From: Burkholderia sp. E7m39
Lineage (GTDB): Bacteria; Pseudomonadota; Gammaproteobacteria; Burkholderiales; Burkholderiaceae
Reading direction: 5' to 3'
Length of the DNA stretch: 32,367 nucleotides
Assembly: GCA_001319865.1 (NCBI GenBank)
Contig: BBSL01000347.1
Coordinates: 1-32,367 of the forward strand
This document shows, piece by piece, positions 1 through 8,615 of this stretch. The translations under genes and the position numbers were made by a program. How positions within the stretch are numbered: position 1 is the stretch's first letter; every line of letters starts with the position of its first letter. Below the pieces are notes generated by a model. The model was not told the DNA's origin and did not search any database. It saw nothing but the letters and a program-made list of their open reading frames with translations.

Positions 1-103
1 CCAGACCCGCTTCTTCAAAGCCGGGCAACTTGGCGATGTCGTCGATCGCGCTCAATTCCTCGAGCACGAACAGCATTTCTTTGACGGGGGCGATGTAACT
101 CAT
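1..103 (-). CDS. Acyl-CoA dehydrogenase, N-terminal fragment (runs off left edge)
   Basis: Only the first 34 codons are inside the window. They read MSYIAPVKEMLFVLEEL, then a stretch ending LPGFEEAG. This matches the short N-terminal extension of the large acyl-CoA dehydrogenases related to the DmdC / FadE-like group, which oxidise acyl-CoA thioesters with FAD. The start is the ATG at 103, preceded by a GGAAGA ribosome-binding site. The gene lies downstream of the AraC-type regulator on the same strand, about 180 bp away, so that regulator may control it (inference). The catalytic domains are outside the window, so the substrate cannot be judged. Confidence 0.75.
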   Translation of the reverse strand, partial: MSYIAPVKEMLFVLEELSAIDDIAKLPGFEEAGL

Positions 104-285
104 GGTGGATCTTCCAATCTGTCGGTCAGTGGATCACTGCCTCGACGCATCGAAAGAAACGTGGCCAGGCGGTGACTATGCCTGACGATCGTACCGGGAT
201 CTCTCTCGCCCGCGCTGTCCAAACCGGCCCGTCTAGTGACAAATCTGGCCACGCCCGTCGGCGCCAGTGCCCCGTCAGGTCAGCC

Positions 286-1299
286 TCACCCGGCCCGGGC
301 GGGCCGCCGGTAGGTGCCGGGCGTGCTGCCCGTCCAATGACGAAACGCGCGGTGAAAGGCGCTCGGATCGTCGAAGCCGATGTCGCCGGCGATGACGGCG
401 ATCGGGTCGTGGGTATCCGTCAGACGCTGGATCGCGATGTCGCGCCGCAGCTCGTCCTTGAGCAGCTGGAACGTCGTCTCTTCGGACGACAGGCGCCGGC
501 ACAGCGTGCGCACCGAGCAATGCAGGTTCTTCGCGGCCTGATCGATGGTAGGCAGATCGGGCAGCTCGCCCGCGAGAAACTGCCGGACGCGATGACTGAC
601 GAGCTGCTCGCTGAACGACTCGAAAATCCACTCGCCCGGCGAACGCGCGAGGAATTTGCGCAGGTTGCGCTTGCTCTGCCGAATCGGCATGTCCAGAAAC
701 GCCGCGCTGAAACGCATCAACGTGGCGTCGCGGCCGAAACGCACCGGGCCGGAAAAGAAATAGCGGTGATCATAGGCGTGCGGCGGCTGCGGGCACGCGA
801 AATCGACCTGCAACAGCGGTATTTTCTGGCCGATCAGCCATGACGACACGCCGTGCGCGAGCTTGAGCGTCAACTCCTGACCGAGCGGCCCGATGTTTCC
901 ATACGCGACGCTCGGACGCAGCTCGACCTGCGCCATCAGATCGTTGCGACGCGACTCGAACCGAAAGTCGTCGAGCACGATATGAAAAAACTGGCCGAAG
1001 CGGTGGAGCGCGGTGTCGAGGTTCGGCGCGTCGAGCAAACTGAGGCAAAGAAACTTAAGCGTGCCGCTCCGCAGAGGACGGCTGAAGATGCCGGGCATCT
1101 CGTCGTCGAGTTCGATTGCAAGCGTGCGATAGAGCGTCGAGAACTGTTCTTCCGTCACGCGCGCGCCGGGCGCGCCGCGCAGCTCGGGCGTGATGCCCGC
1201 CTGCTCCAGATAGCGCTGCGTGACGTCGGGCTGCGCGCCGGCGGCGGCAAGAAAGCCATTGATGAGCGAGATGGGAACGGTTGCGCTCGGCGCGTGCAT
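286..1299 (-). CDS. AraC family transcriptional regulator with arabinose-binding-like N-terminal domain
   Basis: This is a protein of about 337 residues. The N-terminal two thirds (from VPISLINGFLAAAG to about residue 230) resemble the ligand-sensing domain of the OruR/ArgR-like AraC subgroup (PF12625 type). The C-terminal 100 residues hold the two helix-turn-helix motifs: IDQAAKNLHCSVRTLCRRL, then IAGDIGFDDPSAFHRAFRHW ending in TPGTYR. I chose the ATG at 1299 because similarity begins there. The open frame continues upstream to 1629, but that part looks non-coding and the ribosome-binding site is weak. The downstream acyl-CoA dehydrogenase on the same strand is a plausible target. Regulators of this group often respond to a metabolite of the pathway they control; the effector here is unknown. 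Confidence 0.88.
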   Translation of the reverse strand: MHAPSATVPISLINGFLAAAGAQPDVTQRYLEQAGITPELRGAPGARVTEEQFSTLYRTLAIELDDEMPGIFSRPLRSGTLKFLCLSLLDAPNLDTALHRFGQFFHIVLDDFRFESRRNDLMAQVELRPSVAYGNIGPLGQELTLKLAHGVSSWLIGQKIPLLQVDFACPQPPHAYDHRYFFSGPVRFGRDATLMRFSAAFLDMPIRQSKRNLRKFLARSPGEWIFESFSEQLVSHRVRQFLAGELPDLPTIDQAAKNLHCSVRTLCRRLSSEETTFQLLKDELRRDIAIQRLTDTHDPIAVIAGDIGFDDPSAFHRAFRHWTGSTPGTYRRPARAG

Positions 1300-1737
1300 G
1301 CTTTTGAGTGGTTCGGTGCGATGTGATCCGGCATGAGCCCGGATGCCCAAAACGCCCTTTCCGAACGGAACAGGTTGTGTCTGCTGATCCGGATTGCCGG
1401 CATAAACATAACAGACTTTGCCTGTGCGATTGCGAAAGACGCCGCCTGGCAACGGGAATCCAATGAACGCCCAGTTTTTTCTAGCGGCTCTCAAGGAGTT
1501 GGCACGGCAAAGTTTTGTGTGTCTTGTATCCCGATCCCGTAACGGGATATGCGCCGAGAACCGTGCGACGGATGAGCGGCCGGAAGGATGGATAGCCGTG
1601 CCGCCGACAGTTGGGCGACGGCGGTCCAAACAGGGATGGCGACGCGAACTTGGGTTATCCCGCTGGCAGCGCCTGGCGGGACGATGGTCGCAATGTGATG
1701 TCGATGACGATCATTCGCGATCGTCGACGAGCCAAAG
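1300..1737. other. Intergenic stretch between araC-type gene and split tRNA
   Basis: I see no convincing gene in these 438 bases; the open frames that cross it run through the tRNA or lack family similarity. It should hold the regulator's promoter (minus strand). Two structures are visible. An inverted repeat TATCCCG...CGGGATA lies at 1527-1549, with an overlapping alternative ATCCCG-TAA-CGGGAT at 1534-1548. A hairpin GACGATC-ATTCGC-GATCGTC lies at 1706-1725, 12 bases past the 3' end of the tRNA. The second could end tRNA transcription but has no U-tract. Confidence 0.5.
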
Positions 1738-2062
1738 TGGTGGGCCGTGTTGGGTTCGAACCAACGACCAAAGGATTATGCTTGCCACTTCGGCTTTCGC
1801 CGCCCGTTTCCGGTTCGTGGTCTGGACTCTGTCTTGCCTTTCGGCCTTCCCGTCGAGTCTCTACACGTTCCCTCCCGCGAGGGCTTCGCTCGGCGTTGGC
1901 ATAGCGCATAGACGCGCCTTAGCGTTCACCGAATTTGAGAAGTTCTACTTCAAGGCAGAGCTAACTTACCTTGAGCAACCCATTAGAAGCGCCCCATGCC
2001 GTCACGACGGTGTAGGAGCGCCTCGCCAAGTCCTCTGCTCTAACCGACTGAGCTAACGGCCC
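1738..2062 (-). tRNA. tRNA with anticodon CAU (probably tRNA-Ile2), interrupted by a group I intron
   Basis: The 5' exon is 2062-2029 (34 nt) and the 3' exon is 1780-1738 (43 nt). Joined, they give a perfect 77-nt cloverleaf with encoded CCA. The acceptor is GGGCCGT/ACGGCCC, the anticodon stem GAGGA/TCCTT with loop CTCATAA, and the T arm GTTGG-TTCGAAC-CCAAC. The anticodon is CAU. The anticodon-arm and variable-region sequence (ACTCATAATC, TTGGTCG) is closer to E. coli tRNA-Ile2 than to elongator tRNA-Met. The C34 would then be changed to lysidine by TilS so that the tRNA reads AUA. The 248-nt gap between the exons is the intron listed separately. A weak promoter candidate (TTGCTG, 17 bp, GAAAAT) lies just upstream, with its -10 at 2078-2073. 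Confidence 0.93.
1781..2028 (-). ncRNA. Group I self-splicing intron (IC3-like) in the tRNA anticodon loop
   Basis: This is a 248-nt intron between U33 and C34 of the tRNA. Its 5' exon ends in U and the intron ends in G, as group I introns require. On the minus strand the core can be drawn. P3 pairs CUUCUC (1942-1937) with GGGAAG (1851-1846). P7 pairs GACUC (1859-1855) with GAGUC (1829-1825). P8 is GCC-GAAA-GGC. Two further GAAA hairpins, CCG-GAAA-CGG and CGGC-GAAA-GCCG, lie inside a CCAC/GUGG helix near the 3' end. The blocks CAAATTCGG (on the minus strand, near 1932) and GTGTAGAGACTCGACGG (1866-1850) closely match my memory of the Azoarcus tRNA-Ile intron core. The 5' part is longer than in Azoarcus. 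It carries a P2-like helix (GCGCUCC/GGGGCGC) and an extra arm closed by UUCUA/UAGAA. There is no room for a homing endonuclease. Confidence 0.92.
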
Positions 2063-2219
2063 ACAGCCTTGTATTTTCGCATACTGACAACGGTACAGCA
2101 AACGTCCACGTTCGTTGCCCGCGTGCGATCCATGTGCGCCAAGCGATGAGTCTGGTTGCGCAAACACGTATTCGCCAAGGCTTTTTCGGTGCGCTTCACG
2201 GGAAAACCAAGCGGCATAC

Positions 2220-2759
2220 TCAATCTCGCCCGCCCGTTGCGAATTCGAGGTCTCGCAACAGCCTCCGTGCGCGCTGCCTGATCGCCTCGACGTCGAGGCC
2301 GGCGAAATCGGTGCGGCGCTGAAGTGCGTGCAGATAACGTTGCAGCACCTGCGGCGCATCTTTGCATTGTGCCATGTGCTCGACGAGACGAATTTCGTCG
2401 TCCGTGCCCCAGTTCCCGTACGGCCGGGCGCGTGCTGCGACGACCACGCGCATTCTGTTCCTGAAGTCCGTTTCGAGCGTGTCCGCCAGTTGCGTCAGTA
2501 CGTGATACGGAAACCGTTCGGGCGCGGCGGCGCATTCTTGAGCGGCCGCGTGCCGCGCCTGATCGATGAGACCCTGAACGACGATGTGTTTTGCGCGAGC
2601 CTCCTTGATGCCGCGCTCCAGCAAAGCGGCGATTCGCCCGTAGAGGGAAGCGGTTCTGGCGTTCGGCTTGCGATTGGCAGCGTCGATCTCGCGCGCACGC
2701 TTGATCAGCGCTTCGCGCGCAAGTTTGCTGTCCGTTTGGCTCGATTCTGTCTCGTGCAT
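2220..2759 (-). CDS. Conserved-looking protein of unknown function, 179 aa
   Basis: I do not recognise this protein. It has about 179 residues, is rich in Arg and Ala, and is mostly helical in appearance. There is no signal peptide and no membrane segment. The N-terminal part has charged helices (MHETESSQTDSKLAREALI); the C-terminal part has an Arg-rich helix (IRQRARRLLRDLE). The start is the ATG at 2759, with GGAG about 6 bases upstream; a GTG at 2825 in the same frame is less likely. The gene sits just upstream of the split tRNA on the same strand, 157 bp away, and downstream of the rpoD terminator. The reading frame has good third-position GC bias, which favours a real gene. No function is assigned. 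Confidence 0.65.
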   Translation of the reverse strand: MHETESSQTDSKLAREALIKRAREIDAANRKPNARTASLYGRIAALLERGIKEARAKHIVVQGLIDQARHAAAQECAAAPERFPYHVLTQLADTLETDFRNRMRVVVAARARPYGNWGTDDEIRLVEHMAQCKDAPQVLQRYLHALQRRTDFAGLDVEAIRQRARRLLRDLEFATGGRD

Positions 2760-3062
2760 GGCCGCTCCAAAGATCAAACCTCGACGTCGCTCGGGCGTCC
2801 GCGCAGGCGCCGTGACCACCGTCACGCTAAGGCTGGCGGGAGCGCCGGGAGTCGCCGGGAACGCGTCACGCCCAGCTCCGCGCCGTCAGGCTGCGCTGCA
2901 TCCTCCCGCAAAGCGGTGACGCTGACGCCCGAAATCACATCTATCGTTTGAGCTTTATTTAACGCGTAGATGGAGATGACGTCTCCCCCTCGTTTGAAGG
3001 GGGCAATTGCTGTCTTCAGGGAAAGGGCCATCTGCCGCACGCGCGACGGCGCCGCATATGAA
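2760..3062. other. Intergenic stretch upstream of the 179-aa gene
   Basis: I see no firm gene in these 303 bases. A minus-strand frame of about 69 codons (ATG at 3031) has no ribosome-binding site and no recognised similarity. The segment 2945-2965 is unusually AT-rich (TTAAATAAAG on the minus strand) and may hold the promoter of the downstream gene. A short hairpin, CCCCCT...AGGGGG, lies at 2985-3003. Confidence 0.4.
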
Positions 3063-3111
3063 ATAAGGGCTTCCGGGATCGCTTAAACAAAACGATCGGG
3101 GAAGCCCTTAT
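3063..3111 (-). terminator. Long inverted repeat after rpoD, probable terminator
   Basis: The arms are ATAAGGGCTTCC-GGGATCG and the matching right arm CGATCGGG-GAAGCCCTTAT. They pair at 17 of 19 positions around an 11-base A-rich loop. It lies 38 bases after the rpoD stop codon. On the minus strand it is followed by TTATTTC, a weak U-tract. It probably ends the rpsU-yqeY-dnaG-rpoD transcript. Confidence 0.7.
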
Positions 3112-3149
3112 GCAGATCAAGCCCGCTTTGAATTGCTGCGTACGCCCGC

Positions 3150-5540
<2,391 letters not shown>

Positions 5541-5597
5541 TGCAATCGCCTTTTATCGCCTTTGCCTGGAGAAAAACAAAACCGCTGAAATCTTTTA

Positions 5598-5606
5598 ATT
5601 ATAGCA
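5598..5606 (-). promoter_or_regulatory. Extended -10 promoter candidate for rpoD
   Basis: On the minus strand the dnaG-rpoD gap contains TGCTATAAT, a perfect extended -10 element (TGn plus TATAAT). No good -35 hexamer lies 17 bp upstream, which fits an extended -10 promoter. It would give a leader of about 50 nt before the rpoD start codon and let rpoD be made independently of dnaG. Confidence 0.65.
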
Positions 5607-5629
5607 TCCGGGGTTTCAGCCCTTCCCGT

Positions 5630-7504
5630 TCACTGCCCGCGCTGGCGCTTCATGTCAGCGCACGTCCTGCTCAATTCCTGATACTCCTTCATCTCCTCCG
5701 GGGAGAGGCTCGACTGGCGCGAAAGTTGAGTCAACCGCTCGCTATAAGCGTCATAACGCATCTTCAGAATGGCTGCTTTCAATTCCTCTCCGGCAAGCCG
5801 TTCATGCTCGCGACGCTCTTCGACGACGGTCGCGTCCTCGGGGTTCTTCAACAACAGGTCCCGAACGTTTTCATCATAGTCCAGAATTTCCCGGAAGATT
5901 TCCTCGAACGTGGGGGCATTTGCCCCGTTTCGCAACAGGTCGGACAGCAGCTGGAACTCTGCTGTGTCGCCCAGCCCGCGGGCATGCGTCGTCACTTCTT
6001 CGAACAGTTCGCCATGACGCGTGACCTGCAGGAGCGCCTGCTCTTCTTCCTCATCGAGCACGGCGACGATGCGCGGATGCATGACGAGATTGCGCAGCGC
6101 GCGCTGCTCGATACCCGTCACGCTGCGCCTGTCTTTGCGGGCAGGCGCGCTGCGTGCTACGGCCGCGATCCGCGCATCGACTTCGCATAAAGCGGCGACT
6201 TCCTCGAACGGCACGTCGAGCCGGTCGGCGAACATATGCATGATCTGCGCGCGCAGCGCGTTGGCCGGCAACTGCTGCAACAGCGGCTTCGCGTCGAACA
6301 ACGCGCGGGCGCGGCCTTCGGGCTGATCCAGTTCCTTGCCCGCCAGCACCTCGTTCAGCAGGAACTGCGACAGCGGCATAGCCCGCTTGACCTGGTCCGC
6401 AAACGCTTGCGTGCCGAATTCGCGGACGTAGCTGTCGGGATCATGCTCGGCCGGTAGAAACAGAAAGCGGATCGTGCGATTGTCGGCGGCATGCGGCAGG
6501 CACGCGTCGAGCGCGCGACGCGCGGCGCGCCGGCCCGCCGAATCGCCGTCGAAGCTGAACACCACCGTATCCGTCTGCCGCATCAGTTTCTGCACATGAA
6601 TCGGCGTGCAGGCGGTGCCGAGCGTCGCAACCGCGTTCTCGAAGCCCAATTGCGCGAGCGCAACCACGTCCATATAGCCTTCGACGACCAGCACGTAGCG
6701 CTGTTCGCGGATCGCGAGCCGCGCCTCGAACAGGCCGTACAGTTCGCTGCCTTTGTTAAATAAAGGCGTTTCGGGCGAATTCAAATATTTTGGCTCGCCG
6801 CTGTCCAGCACGCGTCCGCCAAAGCCGATCACCTGGCCTTTCACGTTGCGGATCGGGAACATGACCCGCTCGCGAAAGCGGTCGTAACGGCGGTTCTGGC
6901 CCTGAGCGTCGGACTTTTCGCTGACGATCACGAGGCCTGCCTCGACGAGCGCGTCGTCCCGATAGTTGGAAAAGGCGGACTCGAGGTTCTGCCAGCCGTC
7001 CGGCGCATAGCCGAGGCCGAAGCGCTTGGCGATTTCGCCCGTGAGGCCGCGCTTTTTCAGGTACTGGATCGCGTTCGGCGCGCCGCGCAGTTGCGTCTTG
7101 TAGTAGTCGCTTGCTGTCTGCATCACGTCGGACAGCGCCGTCGTGACGGCCTTCGAGACGGCGGGCGCATAGCCTTCGCCACCGCCCGCGCCACCGCCGC
7201 GCATCGGCGAGGGCTCCTGCGGGACGGTCAGACCGACGGACTGCGCCAGCTCGTTGACGGCCTCCGGAAACGAAAGCCCGGCATGCTCCATCAGAAAGCC
7301 GATGGCTGTGCCGTGCGCGCCGCAGCCGAAACAATGATAGAACTGCTTAGTCGGACTAACGGTGAACGAGGGGCTCTTTTCGTTGTGAAACGGGCAGAGT
7401 CCCATGAAGTTCGCGCCGCCCTTTTTCAGCTGCACATACCGGCCGACCACGTCGACGATATCGACGCGGTTCAACAGATCTTGCAGGAAAGAATGCGGAA
7501 TCAC
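5630..7504 (-). CDS. dnaG: DNA primase DnaG
   Basis: The protein has 624 residues and makes RNA primers for DNA replication. The N-terminal CHC2 zinc ribbon has Cys37, His40, Cys58 and Cys61 (CPFHNEKSPSF...YHCFGCGAHG). A Gly-rich linker follows at 100-112. The catalytic TOPRIM core has VVEGYMDV (Glu275) and FDGDSAG (319-324). The C-terminal part should be the DnaB-helicase-binding domain. Translation starts at GTG (7504), giving MIPHSFLQDLLNRVD, the usual start in this group; the nearest AAGG is 13 bases away, so initiation looks weak. It lies 104 bp after yqeY and 89 bp before rpoD. Low primase output relative to its operon neighbours is known for this operon in other bacteria, and the weak GTG start is consistent with that. 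Confidence 0.98.
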   Translation of the reverse strand: MIPHSFLQDLLNRVDIVDVVGRYVQLKKGGANFMGLCPFHNEKSPSFTVSPTKQFYHCFGCGAHGTAIGFLMEHAGLSFPEAVNELAQSVGLTVPQEPSPMRGGGAGGGEGYAPAVSKAVTTALSDVMQTASDYYKTQLRGAPNAIQYLKKRGLTGEIAKRFGLGYAPDGWQNLESAFSNYRDDALVEAGLVIVSEKSDAQGQNRRYDRFRERVMFPIRNVKGQVIGFGGRVLDSGEPKYLNSPETPLFNKGSELYGLFEARLAIREQRYVLVVEGYMDVVALAQLGFENAVATLGTACTPIHVQKLMRQTDTVVFSFDGDSAGRRAARRALDACLPHAADNRTIRFLFLPAEHDPDSYVREFGTQAFADQVKRAMPLSQFLLNEVLAGKELDQPEGRARALFDAKPLLQQLPANALRAQIMHMFADRLDVPFEEVAALCEVDARIAAVARSAPARKDRRSVTGIEQRALRNLVMHPRIVAVLDEEEEQALLQVTRHGELFEEVTTHARGLGDTAEFQLLSDLLRNGANAPTFEEIFREILDYDENVRDLLLKNPEDATVVEERREHERLAGEELKAAILKMRYDAYSERLTQLSRQSSLSPEEMKEYQELSRTCADMKRQRGQ

Positions 7505-7550
7505 AGCGCAGACGCGGCCTTAAAAGGGTTGGGCACCTTGGGTGAGACAC

Positions 7551-7584
7551 AGCGCGCCGCGCGCGGCCGTTCGAACGGCGCGCT
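7551..7584. other. Palindromic structure in the yqeY-dnaG gap
   Basis: A 14-bp perfect palindrome, GCCGTTCGAACGGC (7566-7579), is nested in a second pairing option, AGCGCGCCG (7551-7559) with CGGCGCGCT (7576-7584). There is no U-tract. It lies in the transcribed spacer just before dnaG and could be an RNA processing or attenuation site (inference). Confidence 0.45.
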
Positions 7585-7608
7585 ACGCGCGGCAAACACG
7601 GGAACCGC

Positions 7609-8055
7609 CTACTTCGACAGCGCGGCCTTGACCTGTGCGGACACGGCCGTCATGTCGGCCTTTCCGGCCAGCTTCGGCTTGAGCACGCCCATCACCTTGC
7701 CCATGTCCTGCGGGCCCGCGGCGCCGACCTGCGCGACGGCGGCCTGCACTTCGGCGGCGATCTCCGCGTCCGACAGCTGTTCCGGCATGTACGCGCTCAG
7801 CACGACCAGTTCGGCCTTTTCCTTGTCGACGAGGTCGGTGCGGCCAGCCGTTTCGAACTGGGCGATCGAGTCCTTGCGCTGCTTGATCATCTTGTCGACG
7901 ACGGCCGTGACACCGGCGTCGTCGAGTTCCACGCGATCGTCGACTTCACGCTGCTTGATGGCGGCGAGCAGCAGACGGATCGTACCGAGACGCTCGGTTT
8001 CGCGTGCGCGCATCGCTGCTTTCATGTCGTCGTTGATTCGGACCTTGAGACTCAT
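7609..8055 (-). CDS. yqeY: GatB/YqeY-domain protein
   Basis: The protein has 148 residues and is typical full-length YqeY: it begins MSLKVRINDDMKAAMRARE and carries the motifs LGTIRLLLAAIKQREVD, LSAYMPEQLSD and MGKVMGVLKPKLAGKAD. The family resembles the tRNA-binding tail domain of GatB (the Asp/Glu-tRNA amidotransferase subunit), but its own role is not settled. The ATG at 8055 follows an AGGTG site. It is the second gene of the rpsU-yqeY-dnaG-rpoD operon and lies just after a terminator-like hairpin, so its expression probably depends on readthrough from the rpsU promoter or on a promoter not seen here. Confidence 0.95.
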   Translation of the reverse strand: MSLKVRINDDMKAAMRARETERLGTIRLLLAAIKQREVDDRVELDDAGVTAVVDKMIKQRKDSIAQFETAGRTDLVDKEKAELVVLSAYMPEQLSDAEIAAEVQAAVAQVGAAGPQDMGKVMGVLKPKLAGKADMTAVSAQVKAALSK

Positions 8056-8102
8056 CGTTCACCTGAATTGCGTGGGGTTTTAAAACGGGTGGCGCAGAGC
8101 GC

Positions 8103-8136
8103 AAAAACCCGCTTGGGATCGTTCCTCAAGCGGGTT
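8103..8136 (-). terminator. Intrinsic terminator or attenuator between rpsU and yqeY
   Basis: On the minus strand, AACCCGCTTG pairs with CAAGCGGGTT in a perfect 10-bp stem, and an inner GGA-ACGA-TCC can extend it. TTTTTGC follows directly. This is a classic Rho-independent terminator. It lies about 170 nt after the rpsU stop and about 50 nt before the yqeY start, so it should reduce transcription of yqeY-dnaG-rpoD relative to rpsU. Confidence 0.85.
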
Positions 8137-8278
8137 AGTGCCAAATACGCGGCGAATCCGTGCACCTGGATGCGGCGTTACGGGGCTTTCACAGCCAGTT
8201 GCCGCAAGCGCCGGCACGCGCCCGCGCCGTCACCTATTTGTGGGCCGCTGCTTTCGCCCGCTGAAAACACTGGCGAGC

Positions 8279-8301
8279 ATTGCGACTTCGATTGCGACTT
8301 C
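8279..8301. repeat. Tandem pair of 11-bp repeats after rpsU
   Basis: ATTGCGACTTC occurs at 8279-8289 and again at 8291-8301, separated by one base. It lies just past the rpsU stop codon in the untranslated spacer. Function unknown; it may be a simple duplication. Confidence 0.6.
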
Positions 8302-8309
8302 ACTTTGAA

Positions 8310-8522
8310 TCAGTAAAACTTCTTTGGCAATTGCTGGCTGCGCAGGCGCTTGAAATGCCGCTTCACCGCAGCCGCCTTTTTCCGCTTCCGCTCAGACGTC
8401 GGCTTTTCGTAAAACTCGCGCGCACGCAGTTCAGTCAAGAGACCGTTCTTTTCGATTGTGCGCTTGAAGCGGCGCATCGCGACTTCAAAAGGCTCGTTTT
8501 CTTTTACGCGAATGGTCGTCAT
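8310..8522 (-). CDS. rpsU: 30S ribosomal protein S21
   Basis: This is the 70-residue S21 protein of the small ribosomal subunit. It starts MTTIRVKENEPFEVAMRRFKR, has the basic middle TSERKRKKAAAVKRH, and ends LPKKFY. The length is normal. The ATG at 8522 follows a short GAAAG site. It is the first gene of the operon that continues with yqeY, dnaG and rpoD. An extended -10 promoter is visible about 33 bases upstream, and a strong terminator lies after the gene. Confidence 0.97.
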   Translation of the reverse strand: MTTIRVKENEPFEVAMRRFKRTIEKNGLLTELRAREFYEKPTSERKRKKAAAVKRHFKRLRSQQLPKKFY

Positions 8523-8554
8523 CTTTCAATAACGGAGCGTGGCAAAGATTGGAA

Positions 8555-8563
8555 AGTATAGCA
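8555..8563 (-). promoter_or_regulatory. Extended -10 promoter candidate for rpsU and the operon
   Basis: The minus strand reads TGCTATACT, an extended -10 element. A perfect TTGACA hexamer occurs on the same strand at 8594-8589, but 28 bp away, which is too far to be its normal -35 partner. Transcription would start about 26 bases before the rpsU start codon. Confidence 0.6.
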
Positions 8564-8615
8564 GCTGTTTCGCACAATCGCATGGCAGTGTCAACCCCCA
8601 ATTGACGCGTTTCGC

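Noticed and set aside
1418..2056. Plus-strand frame across the tRNA region
   Set aside because: It reads through both tRNA exons and the group I intron on the opposite strand and has no similarity to a protein family.
2822..3031. Small minus-strand gene of about 69 codons
   Set aside because: No ribosome-binding site, no recognised similarity, and the C-terminal part is low complexity.
1300..3149. Genomic island or integration site at the tRNA
   Set aside because: No integrase, transposase or direct repeat of the tRNA 3' end is present. The interruption is explained by the intron.
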